The translations under genes were made by a program, and so were the position numbers. The notes below the pieces were generated by a model that saw nothing but the letters and a program-made list of their open reading frames with translations, was not told the origin of the DNA and ran no database searches. Of a DNA stretch of 64,000 nt, positions 1-7,612 are shown one piece after another (position 1 is the stretch's first letter; each line of letters opens with the position of its first letter). The stretch is from Flavobacterium hiemivividum (GTDB taxonomy: Bacteria; Bacteroidota; Bacteroidia; Flavobacteriales; Flavobacteriaceae). The stretch is from positions 124,001-188,000 of the forward strand of contig NZ_SMFO01000003.1 in the NCBI RefSeq assembly GCF_004349145.1, given 5' to 3'.

Positions 1-43
1 GGGCATCTGTTTCCATAACATCGATTTTATTGTTAGTGGACAT
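1..43 (-). CDS. Start of an unidentified leftward gene, cut by window edge
   Basis: An ATG at 43-41 on the minus strand opens a frame reading MSTNNKIDVMETDA before the window ends. Only 14 codons are visible, so no function can be given. It lies downstream of the two HTH genes and behind the long hairpin leader at 81-190, which argues that it is a real gene with a structured 5' leader. Confidence 0.45.
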   Translation of the reverse strand, partial: MSTNNKIDVMETDA

Positions 44-80
44 CTGCAAAAAAATAAGGCGCAGGCCACTACACTTACCG

Positions 81-190
81 CACATTGAGGTACTGGTATA
101 CCCGACAACGAATAAGCGAGCACCTACGCCTATGGCATAGGTGTTCTTTCTTATTGTCCCGTTGTCTAAAAATTACCAGTTTTCAATGTG
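81..190 (-). ncRNA. Nested inverted-repeat leader / possible structured RNA
   Basis: Five stems nest about one centre: CACATTGA 81-88 with TCAATGTG 183-190; ACTGGTA 92-98 with TACCAGT 174-180; GACAACG 104-110 with CGTTGTC 160-166; AATAAG 111-116 with CTTATT 150-155; and CACCTACGCC 121-130 with GGCATAGGTG 134-143 (one non-Watson-Crick position). Together they span 110 bp with small internal loops, as in a folded RNA. It sits about 40 nt upstream of the left-edge ATG on the minus strand, so the most likely role is a regulatory leader or a processed small RNA. A DNA role as cruciform or recombination site cannot be excluded. Confidence 0.6.
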
Positions 191-233
191 GGACTTAAAG
201 TAAAAACACTTTAAGATTTTCTATATTTCGATA

Positions 234-241
234 CAAAGATA
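234..241 (-). promoter_or_regulatory. -7 element (TATCTTTG) before the hairpin leader
   Basis: On the minus strand TATCTTTG (241 to 234) matches the Bacteroidota TAnnTTTG -7 box. Transcription from here would begin near 228 and give a leader of about 185 nt, including the nested hairpin, before the ATG at 43. No TTTG/TTG box is seen at the usual 19-21 bp upstream, so this is tentative. Confidence 0.35.
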
Positions 242-297
242 CTAAACTGCTTTTGATACTCATCATACCTTTAAAGCCAATTGAGTCAAAAAATTGA

Positions 298-594
298 TTA
301 GTTACTGGCTTTATTGGATACATAATTCTGCTCTAGTGCAGTGAGTATATCCGATTGTTTAAAAATGATTTTGCCCCCAATTTGGATAAAGGGAAGTATT
401 TTATCGTCCCTGTATTGCTGTAGTGTGCGTTTGCTGATATGCAATATTTCACATATATCCTGACCAGACAGGTATATCTCACCGTTCATTACAGGACGGT
501 AATATTTCAGTATTTTCTCAATACGGGTTTTCAATAAGAGTATCATTTCGTGATGGTCTATAATATCTTCTGCTTCATTAGTCATTAAATCCAT
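298..594 (-). CDS. Helix-turn-helix DNA-binding protein (excisionase-like), 98 aa
   Basis: Small MerR/excisionase-type HTH protein. The core, about residues 43-88, reads LSGQDICEILHISKRTLQQY followed by a wing ending KQSDILTALE, the arrangement of HTH_17-type proteins common in Bacteroidetes conjugative elements. The N-terminal 40 residues are helical and charged. It overlaps the preceding HTH gene (578-886) by 17 bp, so the two are translationally coupled. Its likely role is DNA binding in control of excision or transfer, by analogy with element-borne HTH pairs. A close counterpart pair lies at 54090-54763 at the other side of the element. The exact target is unknown. Confidence 0.8.
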   Translation of the reverse strand: MDLMTNEAEDIIDHHEMILLLKTRIEKILKYYRPVMNGEIYLSGQDICEILHISKRTLQQYRDDKILPFIQIGGKIIFKQSDILTALEQNYVSNKASN

Positions 595-886
595 CGGTGT
601 CAGTATTAGACGGCTGTCCAGCTTCGAGCAAAGTCTTTACATCCGAAAGTTTATAATAATTTTTGCGGTTTAATCTGGAGTAAGACAATATGCCCTTATC
701 CTTGTAAGTCTGTAAAGTCCGTTTGGTAATCTTCATCATCAAACATACTTCCTGGTTATCCAGCCACTTTTCTTTATTGAAAATAGAGGCATATTTTTCG
801 GTAGCATCTTTGGTCATTTCCAAAAGATCCTTCAGCTCATTTTTCATTCCATCTAATGCGGATTTCTGTATTGCGATTACTTCCAT
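578..886 (-). CDS. Helix-turn-helix DNA-binding protein, 102 aa
   Basis: First gene of a two-gene HTH unit. The HTH core, about residues 40-90, reads WLDNQEVCLMMKITKRTLQT with a wing NYYKLSDVKTLLE. This is the same family as its downstream partner, and the N-terminal half is predicted helical and may dimerise. The start at 886 is preceded by the conserved two-unit repeat and a TAAATTCA -7-like box (912-981), which places the pair under the element-wide promoter type. Probably a regulator or accessory recombination (Xis-like) protein; not identifiable further from sequence. Confidence 0.8.
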   Translation of the reverse strand: MEVIAIQKSALDGMKNELKDLLEMTKDATEKYASIFNKEKWLDNQEVCLMMKITKRTLQTYKDKGILSYSRLNRKNYYKLSDVKTLLEAGQPSNTDTDGFND

Positions 887-911
887 TTCTGCTCAGTTTT
901 TCTGTGGAAGT

Positions 912-981
912 TGAATTTACAGAGGCTTTTAAAGGGATTGGGAAAGTTGGAATTGATTGGCATTGAAAGGTAGGATTTGTC
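912..981 (-). promoter_or_regulatory. Element-type promoter: 20-bp-spaced direct repeat plus -7 box
   Basis: Minus strand: unit 1 GACAAATCCTACC (981-969), unit 2 GCCAATCAATTCCAA (961-947), then 27 bp, then TAAATTCA (919-912). Unit starts are 20 bp apart. The same geometry is found before traE, the traA/oriT region, mobC and the DUF1896 gene, and the TAAATTCA box is identical to that of mobC. No -33 TTG is seen, consistent with an activator-dependent promoter. It would drive the HTH pair 886-298. Confidence 0.55.
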
Positions 982-1014
982 GTTACAATATAAATTATGA
1001 AAGCGTTTATTTTG

Positions 1015-1022
1015 TAAATTTG
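1015..1022 (+). promoter_or_regulatory. Possible -7 element of the AraC-family gene
   Basis: TAAATTTG fits TAnnTTTG and lies 92 bp before the ATG at 1115. No convincing -33 box is present at the usual distance. Confidence 0.3.
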
Positions 1023-1114
1023 GAAAATAATAAGTCCTTCTGAAGAATAAACAAACTGCAAATTTTATATTTATCAGTTGACAGTCAGCGTAGATAACTA
1101 CATCACAGAAACCG

Positions 1115-1849
1115 ATGAAGTACAAAATAATAAAACCTTGTAAAGAACTAAATTCCTTTATAGATTTCTATTGGGAACTGAAAGGAAATGAGCTAGAAAA
1201 ACAGTGGGAACGGGTTTTTCCCGATGGCTGTGCTGGAGTAGTAATGAATTTGGGAAATACTTGTGTGACTGATAACGGATTGGTTTCTATGGACTTCGGC
1301 AAAACTTACGTAGTAGGTGCAATGAATTCTTTTAAAGACAGTTTTATTGACAGAGAAACACACCTATTAGGTGTATGTCTGAAACCTGCAACTTTTGCTA
1401 ATTTCTACAACTATGCTTCACAAAATGAGTTGACTAATAATACAGTTGAATTTGAAAAATCCAATTCATTTAATGTTGATAAAATGATGGAGAATCCCTT
1501 TAAGCATTTTGACCATTTTTTTTTAGAAAGAATAAAAAGTAAAACCAATCAGCTACAATCAGTTATCAATGATATATATTTAACAAACGGACAAATTAGC
1601 ATTTACGAACTATCAAAAAGAAATTTCACAACTGTAAGGCAACTGGAACGAAGTTTTAAAAAGTATATTGGATTATCACCAAAAGAATATTCAAATATCA
1701 TCCGCTTTCAGAATGCTTTGAGTGTAATCAAAAATACAAATCACGACCGGAGTTTATTAGATATTGCATTTGAATGTGGCTACTATGACCATTCGCATCT
1801 TAGTAACGAAATCAAACGAATTACTGGACTTTCACCATCGCTATTATAA
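1115..1849 (+). CDS. AraC-family transcriptional regulator, 244 aa
   Basis: The N-terminal part, about residues 5-120, resembles the DUF6597 sensor-like domain (start KPCKELNSFIDFYWELKG). The C-terminal 100 residues form the two-HTH AraC DNA-binding domain, with the signature IAFECGYYDHSHLSNEIKRI and GLSP near the end. It is followed 72 bp later by the DHFR-like gene in the same direction. A plausible, unproven role is control of that gene, whose promoter region carries a GACAAAA/TTTTGTC dyad. The pair sits between the HTH unit and the transfer genes and has no conjugation function, so it is best read as cargo. Inducer unknown. Confidence 0.85.
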   Translation: MKYKIIKPCKELNSFIDFYWELKGNELEKQWERVFPDGCAGVVMNLGNTCVTDNGLVSMDFGKTYVVGAMNSFKDSFIDRETHLLGVCLKPATFANFYNYASQNELTNNTVEFEKSNSFNVDKMMENPFKHFDHFFLERIKSKTNQLQSVINDIYLTNGQISIYELSKRNFTTVRQLERSFKKYIGLSPKEYSNIIRFQNALSVIKNTNHDRSLLDIAFECGYYDHSHLSNEIKRITGLSPSLL

Positions 1850-1880
1850 TTTGTCGCATTTTTACAAAGTACATCTAATT

Positions 1881-1899
1881 GACAAAAAGTAATTTTGTC
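1881..1899 (+). promoter_or_regulatory. Promoter with overlapping dyad before the DHFR-like gene
   Basis: A TAATTTTG -7 box (1890-1897) is embedded in an inverted repeat, GACAAAA 1881-1887 and TTTTGTC 1893-1899, 22 bp before the ATG at 1922. A protein bound to the dyad would cover the -7 box, as at a repressed promoter. Confidence 0.45.
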
Positions 1900-1921
1900 G
1901 AAACATTAAAATTTAAGACAA

Positions 1922-2461
1922 ATGCGAAAAATATCACTTTTCATTGCAATGAGTTTAGACGGTTACATTGCAAAACCAAATGATGATCTAAGCTTTTTGA
2001 AACTTGTAGATAAAGAAGGAGAAGATTATGGTTATGCAGAATTTACGTCAAAAATAGACACTATAATTATTGGTAGAAGAACCTACGACTATGTAGTTAA
2101 TGAAATCGGAGCATCTCATTACGATAACGGTAAGCGAGATGTTTATGTCATTACAAGAACTGAAAGACCAAAAGTAGGAAGAACCACTTTTTATACAGGA
2201 AACATAAACGAATTAGTCAAACAATTAAAGTCTGAAAAAGGCAAAAACATCTATTGTGATGGTGGCGCTGAAATAATAAATGAACTACTGAGACACGATT
2301 TAATAGATGAGTTTATAATTTCGGTTATTCCAATTTTATTAGGTAATGGAACAAGACTTTTTAAAGATGGAAGACCTGAACAAGTAATTGAGTTTATCGA
2401 AGTCAAAACATTTGAAACCGGTTTGGCGCAACTCCACTATAAGCGAAAAAGTAAACTGTAG
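1922..2461 (+). CDS. Dihydrofolate reductase family protein (RibD C-terminal domain), 179 aa
   Basis: The frame opens MRKISLFIAMSLDGYIAKPN, the standard N-terminus of the RibD_C/DHFR-like family, followed by a conserved DTIIIGRRTYDYV segment and a nucleotide-binding stretch KNIYCDGGAEIINELL at about residues 107-122. Length is normal for the family. Members are NADPH-dependent reductases of mostly unknown substrate, and some stand-alone DHFR-like proteins are linked to antifolate tolerance. The adjacent AraC gene suggests regulated expression. A strong bidirectional terminator follows at 2482-2514. Confidence 0.85.
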   Translation: MRKISLFIAMSLDGYIAKPNDDLSFLKLVDKEGEDYGYAEFTSKIDTIIIGRRTYDYVVNEIGASHYDNGKRDVYVITRTERPKVGRTTFYTGNINELVKQLKSEKGKNIYCDGGAEIINELLRHDLIDEFIISVIPILLGNGTRLFKDGRPEQVIEFIEVKTFETGLAQLHYKRKSKL

Positions 2462-2481
2462 TTTACTTTTATAATTAAGCA

Positions 2482-2514
2482 AAAATCGGATAATCCAAAA
2501 GGTTATCCGATTTT
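2482..2514. terminator. Bidirectional rho-independent terminator
   Basis: AAAATCGGATAA (2482-2493) pairs with TTATCCGATTTT (2503-2514) around a 9-nt loop, giving a U-rich 3' end on either strand. It separates the rightward DHFR-like gene from the leftward small membrane protein gene. Confidence 0.85.
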
Positions 2515-2537
2515 CCTAGAACTGTATTTTAAAATCA

Positions 2538-2825
2538 TTATCTGCGTTGGTCGATTTGTTCAGTTTTTGTCTCCACTTTCTGTTTCTCCTTATCATTTTT
2601 TTCACGGGAATAAACCCATAATGACAATAGTCCGAAAATAATCAAGGCATAAGCTATCCACTTGGCAACACGCTCAATAAACTTAATGCCAACCGATTTT
2701 TCATAAGAGGAGAAGCTTTCTGCTCCTATAGGACTTCGCCTGTAAAACTTTCGGCGGTTAATCCAGTAGCGAAGCGCCAAGCCTAAAACCAAAAACAGAA
2801 TTCCTATAACTAATGATGCAATCAT
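2538..2825 (-). CDS. Small membrane protein of the transfer region, 95 aa
   Basis: Two hydrophobic segments are visible, about residues 1-18 (MIASLVIGILFLVLGLALRY) and 56-72 (WIAYALIIFGLLSLWVY), separated by a basic loop and followed by a charged Lys/Glu tail. Homologues of this size and pattern recur next to traQ in Bacteroidetes conjugative elements and are sometimes labelled 'molybdenum ABC transporter permease', a label the sequence does not support. It has its own promoter (2860-2889) behind the tra operon terminator. Role unknown; a membrane accessory factor of the element is a reasonable guess. Confidence 0.65.
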   Translation of the reverse strand: MIASLVIGILFLVLGLALRYWINRRKFYRRSPIGAESFSSYEKSVGIKFIERVAKWIAYALIIFGLLSLWVYSREKNDKEKQKVETKTEQIDQRR

Positions 2826-2859
2826 AATAATAGTTATTACATTTCTACATATAAATTTA

Positions 2860-2889
2860 CAAAATATATTTATTTCACTACATCACAAA
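2860..2889 (-). promoter_or_regulatory. Promoter of the small membrane protein gene
   Basis: Minus strand: TTTG (2889-2886), 19 bp, then TATTTTG (2866-2860). Spacing fits the Bacteroidota -33/-7 arrangement, with a one-base-short -7 box. The leader to the ATG at 2825 would be about 30 nt. Confidence 0.45.
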
Positions 2890-2919
2890 AATATAAAATG
2901 TGAGGCGTGGTAGTATAAA

Positions 2920-2946
2920 AAAATCCTGCCTTGTGGACAGGATTTT
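2920..2946 (-). terminator. Terminator at the end of the tra operon
   Basis: AAAATCCTG (2920-2928) pairs with CAGGATTTT (2938-2946), with an inner CC/GG pair. It lies directly after the traQ stop codon and ends in a run of T on the minus strand. Confidence 0.8.
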
Positions 2947-2951
2947 ATTTA

Positions 2952-3401
2952 TTAATCACTACTATTGAACTGAAAATTCAGTTTTTTTTCATTTCCAAAA
3001 CTATCAGAAATCCATACATCAAATGATTGCGACACAGTGGATGTAGAAGTATAATACAATCGAAACTGCTCTGTTGGTAAAGGATATAAATCGTTTGGTA
3101 TATACGCAGGTTCATTATAATATCTTAAAGTTCCCTGTCCATCAAACTGAAAGTAACGGATAAAATATTGTGTATTACTGTAATTTCCGCTTCGCTTTAT
3201 CGTCATCCTTATTTCTACGGTTTGCCCATTCGATACATCTTTTGGAACAGGCATAACCTGTACCTCAAAAGGAAAATCGTTCTGTATTTCGAGTTCATCA
3301 TCTTTGCTACAAGATACCAAAGTAACCGAACCTGTGAGGATTGCCAATAATACATATAGTGGCAGTAATCCTATTTTGAATTGATTGAAAAATGCTGTCA
3401 T
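2952..3401 (-). CDS. traQ: Conjugative transfer protein TraQ (DUF3872), 149 aa
   Basis: The N-terminus has a hydrophobic segment ending LLAILTGSVTLVSCSKD, a probable lipobox with the acylated Cys at about residue 31, so the protein is likely a periplasm-facing lipoprotein. The rest is a beta-rich domain typical of DUF3872, in which each member follows traO as the last gene of the Bacteroidetes tra operon. Its exact part in the mating apparatus is not known. It starts 12 bp after the traO stop and is followed by a terminator, consistent with being the last gene of the transcript. Confidence 0.8.
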   Translation of the reverse strand: MTAFFNQFKIGLLPLYVLLAILTGSVTLVSCSKDDELEIQNDFPFEVQVMPVPKDVSNGQTVEIRMTIKRSGNYSNTQYFIRYFQFDGQGTLRYYNEPAYIPNDLYPLPTEQFRLYYTSTSTVSQSFDVWISDSFGNEKKLNFQFNSSD

Positions 3402-3413
3402 TGTTATACGTTT

Positions 3414-3974
3414 TTAAAAGTTAAACCTTAATCCCACACCTGCGGACGGTCGGAATTGTTTCATATCTGTTCCCCATAAAACCTTGGTGCGCCCTTGCAG
3501 GACTAATACAAATCGGTCGTATAGATACGTTTCAAAAGTCAGTCGACCTCCAGCTCCGTAAATGAAATTGTCCTCATTCACTATTTTTGCTCCGTCATTC
3601 AACATTGCTTCGCCTCGGTTGATGGTTTCATAACCGATTAACCCAGTTATTCCGGCGTTTAGCGTTATGTTTTTTCGAGCATCGCCTAAAAGGAAAAAAC
3701 TGTTACCGCCTTCGGCTGTATAAGTTTCCTGCGGAATGCGCAAGTCTTTATAAGAATGGTATTGGTGCGTATATTCCAACGACCAAAATTGGTAATTGCC
3801 GTTTTTGCCATTTATGGTCATTGCTAAATTGATGTAATAATCGTTTCCGATTTTACCATTAGACAATACACCAGCACTTACTTCCAAGCCTTTTTGCTTA
3901 GGCAACATTCTTTGTGCCTTTGTAACGGTAATGCCCATTAACACAAGTATTACTGTATAGACATACTTTTTCAT
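3414..3974 (-). CDS. traO: Conjugative transfer protein TraO, 186 aa
   Basis: A signal peptide (MKKYVYTVILVLMGITVTKA followed by Q) precedes alternating hydrophobic/polar strands and a C-terminal aromatic residue (GVGLRFNF), as expected of an outer-membrane-type barrel. Length and position between traN and traQ match TraO of Bacteroidetes conjugative transposons, which belongs to the mating-channel genes. Family membership rests on pattern and order; the biochemical role is not established. Confidence 0.85.
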   Translation of the reverse strand: MKKYVYTVILVLMGITVTKAQRMLPKQKGLEVSAGVLSNGKIGNDYYINLAMTINGKNGNYQFWSLEYTHQYHSYKDLRIPQETYTAEGGNSFFLLGDARKNITLNAGITGLIGYETINRGEAMLNDGAKIVNEDNFIYGAGGRLTFETYLYDRFVLVLQGRTKVLWGTDMKQFRPSAGVGLRFNF

Positions 3975-3994
3975 ATTGTTATTTTAAAGTGTTA

Positions 3995-4888
3995 TTAAAA
4001 TTTTAGGTGCATATCCTTAATCAAGGAAGCCTTAATTAAATCCGAATTTTCTACCTGAAGTGTTTGATGTCTGCCACCGTTTTTCTCAAAGATTTCAATC
4101 AGCAAAACCTTGTCATCGGCAATAGTAAACTGGTCTAAAAGGAATACGTTTTGTTCGATTGCTTTCCCGCCAATCTCATTCAATGGCTTATAAGTACGTA
4201 ATGGTATCATTGGTCTTTCCTGCACTACGGTACGCTTGGCTACTTTTTTATCTACTACTTTGAAATTGATAAAATCAATTCCGAAAGGCACATTGGTACG
4301 GTTTCTCAATTCTGTATGGAAATAGTATTTGCCGTTGTGGATGTAAATTCCTTTCAGGATAAATTGAATACCGAAACTTTTAGCACCGATATGCTTTACT
4401 ATTCGCTGGTCTTTTTTGTAAATCGTTTCTAAAAGCAAGCCCGCCAATGATGGCGAATTGTTACCCAATTTTTCAAAAAGCACATCGTTCCCATTTTCTT
4501 TATTCACTGCTTTTTGCATTGTCAGCAGATCGTAACTCAACGCTTCCGGATAGGTACTGTAATACACATTGAAGCTGTAAAAGCGACCGTCATTGGTAAT
4601 TACCGAAAAATTGGTTTCAGGCACAAAATCTTTTACCGATGCTTTTACACGAAGTACATTTTCTGCGTCTTCTGCCTTTCCTGCAATCAGGTATTCACTT
4701 CCCAAATCGACATATCGTATAGCGGTTGGGAAAATCAAATGAGTAGTCTTGTCATAGGTTACTTGCATTTGATAGGGTTCTATCTTGCCCAAAGCAAGCG
4801 GTGCTTTTAGACTGTCTTGTGCAAAAGTGTTTACGGCAAAGCCGATGATAAGGGCAAAAGCCCAAAATGTTTTTATTTGATTTTTCAT
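3995..4888 (-). CDS. traN: Conjugative transfer protein TraN (DUF4138), 297 aa
   Basis: Signal peptide at residues 1-23 ending AVNTFAQ. The mature protein has the family pattern YDKTTHLIFPTAIRYVDLGS and a repeated strand-rich region, and is thought to act as a VirB9-like periplasmic/outer-membrane part of the channel core, next to the VirB10-like TraM. Length is normal. It lies 20 bp after traO in reverse order and 24 bp before traM, within one leftward operon. Confidence 0.88.
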   Translation of the reverse strand: MKNQIKTFWAFALIIGFAVNTFAQDSLKAPLALGKIEPYQMQVTYDKTTHLIFPTAIRYVDLGSEYLIAGKAEDAENVLRVKASVKDFVPETNFSVITNDGRFYSFNVYYSTYPEALSYDLLTMQKAVNKENGNDVLFEKLGNNSPSLAGLLLETIYKKDQRIVKHIGAKSFGIQFILKGIYIHNGKYYFHTELRNRTNVPFGIDFINFKVVDKKVAKRTVVQERPMIPLRTYKPLNEIGGKAIEQNVFLLDQFTIADDKVLLIEIFEKNGGRHQTLQVENSDLIKASLIKDMHLKF

Positions 4889-4912
4889 CTTTTTAATTAT
4901 TTGAGTTAAATA

Positions 4913-6229
4913 TTATTTTTTAGAAACAAGGAAAACCTGGTGTCCTGCTTTTAGCGTAACCTTTGGTGTTCTTATTTTTTTTGCGAAATAACCCGAAATA
5001 CCTTGTACGGCACTTTTACTAAGGTCGGAACCAATCTGTTGACCTGTTGAGGAGTTCATACTGAAACTTGAACCTGTGGCATTTCCCATATTTGCAACAA
5101 TGTCTGTTACCGCATTCCGTTCAGGCGAGTAGGGAACGTACAAACCTTGTTGTCCGTCAAGGTCGTAGATGGTTATATCTACTGGGATAATATTACCCTC
5201 CAATTCTATGGAAGTAACTTTTAGATGTAATCTGCCACCTTGAAATTTCCCGATTGCCGTTAAAATTGTTCCCTGAGGAATCGTACGGTTAGGCGTTTGA
5301 GCAGGTTCTAATAAACGTAGTCGTACACCGCTTTCGCCAATTATTGTCTGTGTTTCTTGTATGCTGGCTTTTACGCTATTTTTTGGTTGAGCCACTTGTT
5401 CTACAGATCCAGCAGTATAGAAACCTCGGTTCTTGTTTTCGCTCCAGTCTGCTAAAAAAGCACTATCGGTAGGTTCTCTGTACAAAGCCGATACAGCTTT
5501 CTTTCTTGTAGGTGTGAATGCTACAAAATATTCTTTCTGAGAATTTGAAGAAGAACCTCGGCTAGCACTGTCGGTGCTTACAGGTTTTTCGGTATTTCCT
5601 CCCGAAGGCAGATACTTTGAAGCCATCTGATACGATTTTTCCATCAACGTCAATTGGTCATTTACAGTTACACCGACAGGTATATCTTTTTCAGCCAATT
5701 TTTCTTTTAGTTCGTCCAATTGCCTGCGTAGTTCTTGTGTTTCGCTGTTATTATCCTGATAAAATGAACCTAATGTGCTTTGTGCATTTCGGTAACTGTT
5801 TAGTGTAGAAGTGCCCGATTTTCCAGTCATCATACCATTGTTTTGGTCTTCTTCGGGCAATTCTTCTTTAGTCTGCTGTGTGCTATCGTTATTCCAATAA
5901 TCCGATAGCGTAGTTAGGGCATTTCGGCTTTCCTGGTCTTTCTGTTCCAGCATATCTTGCTCATAAGCTTTTTGTTTATCATCCTGCATTCCTGCTTCGG
6001 TAGCCTGTGGAAAAGCATCGTTTAGTCCGATGTTTTCCATTTCTTTTTTATCTGCCGAGGGTTTAAATATCAGGTATAAACAACCCATAAAAACAATCCC
6101 CATTAAACCAAAAATGAGTGGTTTTTTAAATCGTTCAATGGCACTCTTTTTATCCTCCGTAAGGTTGGATACTTTGTTTTGGTCGCCTTCCTCAACCAGA
6201 ATGCTGACCCTTTTTTCATTTTCTTTCAT
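4913..6229 (-). CDS. traM: Conjugative transfer protein TraM (VirB10-like), 438 aa
   Basis: Short cytoplasmic N-terminus, one membrane segment at about residues 36-50 (IFGLMGIVFMGCLYLIF), then a long polar Gln/Glu-rich linker with a short coiled coil near residues 165-180 (ELRRQLDELKEKLAEK), and a conserved C-terminal beta domain of about 150 residues. This is the layout of VirB10-type proteins that connect inner and outer membrane. The start overlaps the traL stop by 14 bp, indicating translational coupling. Confidence 0.88.
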   Translation of the reverse strand: MKENEKRVSILVEEGDQNKVSNLTEDKKSAIERFKKPLIFGLMGIVFMGCLYLIFKPSADKKEMENIGLNDAFPQATEAGMQDDKQKAYEQDMLEQKDQESRNALTTLSDYWNNDSTQQTKEELPEEDQNNGMMTGKSGTSTLNSYRNAQSTLGSFYQDNNSETQELRRQLDELKEKLAEKDIPVGVTVNDQLTLMEKSYQMASKYLPSGGNTEKPVSTDSASRGSSSNSQKEYFVAFTPTRKKAVSALYREPTDSAFLADWSENKNRGFYTAGSVEQVAQPKNSVKASIQETQTIIGESGVRLRLLEPAQTPNRTIPQGTILTAIGKFQGGRLHLKVTSIELEGNIIPVDITIYDLDGQQGLYVPYSPERNAVTDIVANMGNATGSSFSMNSSTGQQIGSDLSKSAVQGISGYFAKKIRTPKVTLKAGHQVFLVSKK

Positions 6230-6503
6230 AAAATTTATTTTTAAAAATTGTTGTCAATGTGTCCTTCAGCTTTTCAGGACTTTCTTTCTTTTTGAGAACA
6301 GGATTTTCGATATGCTCAATGACCAAATTGTTATCGGCTTTGCCTGCATCATACCATACTTTTAAAATAACTCCTGCGGTAAGCAGTAGATAGCCTATAA
6401 AAAAGTATAAGGTGTATTTATGCTGTTTTCCAACGGGTAATGCCCGCCATCGTTCGTCCAACTTGTTAAAATACCTATCCATATTTGCTCTTAATTTTTT
6501 CAT
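6216..6503 (-). CDS. traL: Conjugative transfer protein TraL (DUF3989), 95 aa
   Basis: Small inner-membrane protein with one membrane segment at about residues 29-49 (YTLYFFIGYLLLTAGVIL) after a positively charged N-terminus with the family pattern LDERWRALP. Size and place between traK and traM fit TraL of Bacteroidetes elements. It overlaps traM. Function in the channel is not defined. Confidence 0.82.
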   Translation of the reverse strand: MKKLRANMDRYFNKLDERWRALPVGKQHKYTLYFFIGYLLLTAGVILKVWYDAGKADNNLVIEHIENPVLKKKESPEKLKDTLTTIFKNKFYERK

Positions 6504-6524
6504 GTCTTAAATTATTATTGGCTA

Positions 6525-6956
6525 TCACATTTTAAACCCTCTTTTTTGGGAAGAAATGTGTTGTTTAGGATCTTCAGATACTTGGGCTACGGCTTCCTTT
6601 AATGTAGGAACCGAACCTGTTGAAAGATTTGTTAGTTCTGATTTCTTCAATAGTTGTCCGTAGCGGTCTGTCCTTTCAATGTCCATCTTTTGTACATCGA
6701 AAATGCCGTTTTTATGTCTTATCCACATATTACATTCAATCCTCGGCTTGTCATCTCCATTCCATTGGAGGTAAGTCGATAATAAAAAAAGTTCATGTCT
6801 ATTCGGTTTTTTCGTACCGTTGTGAGAGGCTTCCAAGTATTCATTAATGCTTTCTTTTAACTTGCCCGGATAAGATGCTTCCGTTTGGAAGTAACCGTTG
6901 TATCCTTTATCTGTCAGTGTTTTCACGAATGTGTCTAAATCAAGTAACTGTTTCAT
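6525..6956 (-). CDS. Uncharacterised tra-operon protein between traK and traL, 143 aa
   Basis: Soluble protein without signal or membrane segment, rich in charged residues. The middle part (RHELFLLSTYLQWNGDDKPR, about residues 54-73) and the adjoining strand-rich segment look like a small conserved fold I do not recognise. It is inserted between traK and traL with spacings of 11 and 21 bp, so it belongs to the operon. Its soluble nature suggests a regulatory or assembly factor. It is not part of the minimal CTnDOT traA-Q set. Confidence 0.6.
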   Translation of the reverse strand: MKQLLDLDTFVKTLTDKGYNGYFQTEASYPGKLKESINEYLEASHNGTKKPNRHELFLLSTYLQWNGDDKPRIECNMWIRHKNGIFDVQKMDIERTDRYGQLLKKSELTNLSTGSVPTLKEAVAQVSEDPKQHISSQKRGFKM

Positions 6957-6967
6957 AATCTTTGATT

Positions 6968-7591
6968 TTAACGTTGAATAACTTCAATGTCCTTATTCTC
7001 TACCACGGCAAATTTTTCAATATTGAAACCTTGCGGGTTATTGTCTGAACGGACAGAGTTTACAAGGAAACAGGACGTTACCAAGCTTCGCTTTGTCACA
7101 TTGCTGGAACGGATGATGAATTGCTTAGCGTAAGTACGCACTGCATAAGGATGATTGTCGAAATTGCAGACCACACTATCCACCTCGATACGTTGCTGTA
7201 CATTACCCGATATGATACGGTTGTAATAGCCTTTTTCGGAAAGATCTTTGTAATAATCAAAGGCACTTTTATCGGCAAGATTGAACGCCCGTTTCATATT
7301 GCTTTCAATGGCATTTTTGTCGGGTGCAAGTGTAAAAAAGAGTTCGTGAAAACGTCTTACGTGTTCCCTTGCCTCAACTGGACGGTTGATGGACGCATCT
7401 TGCGAAAGAGCCAACATCAATGATTTCCCATTGTCCAGTACATAAACTTTTTGGCGTTGTTCTGTTGCAAAGCTGTAGGACTGCCATACGGCATATCCTA
7501 CAACGCTAATGCATAGAACGGCAAACACAATGGCGTACAGCCTTATCTGTCTAAAGCTGTTTTCGATATTTCTGAGTGTTTTAAATTCCAT
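6968..7591 (-). CDS. traK: Conjugative transfer protein TraK (VirB8-like position), 207 aa
   Basis: Single N-terminal membrane segment at about residues 17-35 (LYAIVFAVLCISVVGYAVW), followed by a periplasmic alpha/beta domain of about 170 residues ending in NIEKFAVVENKDIEVIQR. Family members are thought to take the VirB8 position in the inner-membrane complex. Length is normal. It lies between traJ (22 bp upstream) and the uncharacterised gene downstream. Confidence 0.88.
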   Translation of the reverse strand: MEFKTLRNIENSFRQIRLYAIVFAVLCISVVGYAVWQSYSFATEQRQKVYVLDNGKSLMLALSQDASINRPVEAREHVRRFHELFFTLAPDKNAIESNMKRAFNLADKSAFDYYKDLSEKGYYNRIISGNVQQRIEVDSVVCNFDNHPYAVRTYAKQFIIRSSNVTKRSLVTSCFLVNSVRSDNNPQGFNIEKFAVVENKDIEVIQR

Positions 7592-7612
7592 TTCTTAAGT
7601 GATTAATTTTAT

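Noticed and set aside
81..190. tRNA gene in the nested-hairpin region
   Set aside because: The stems are nested on one axis, with no cloverleaf, T-loop or CCA-type acceptor layout.
723..1125. Several short overlapping frames on both strands before the AraC gene
   Set aside because: They overlap the HTH gene or the promoter region, have no family pattern, and the region is better explained by the repeat-type promoter and leader.
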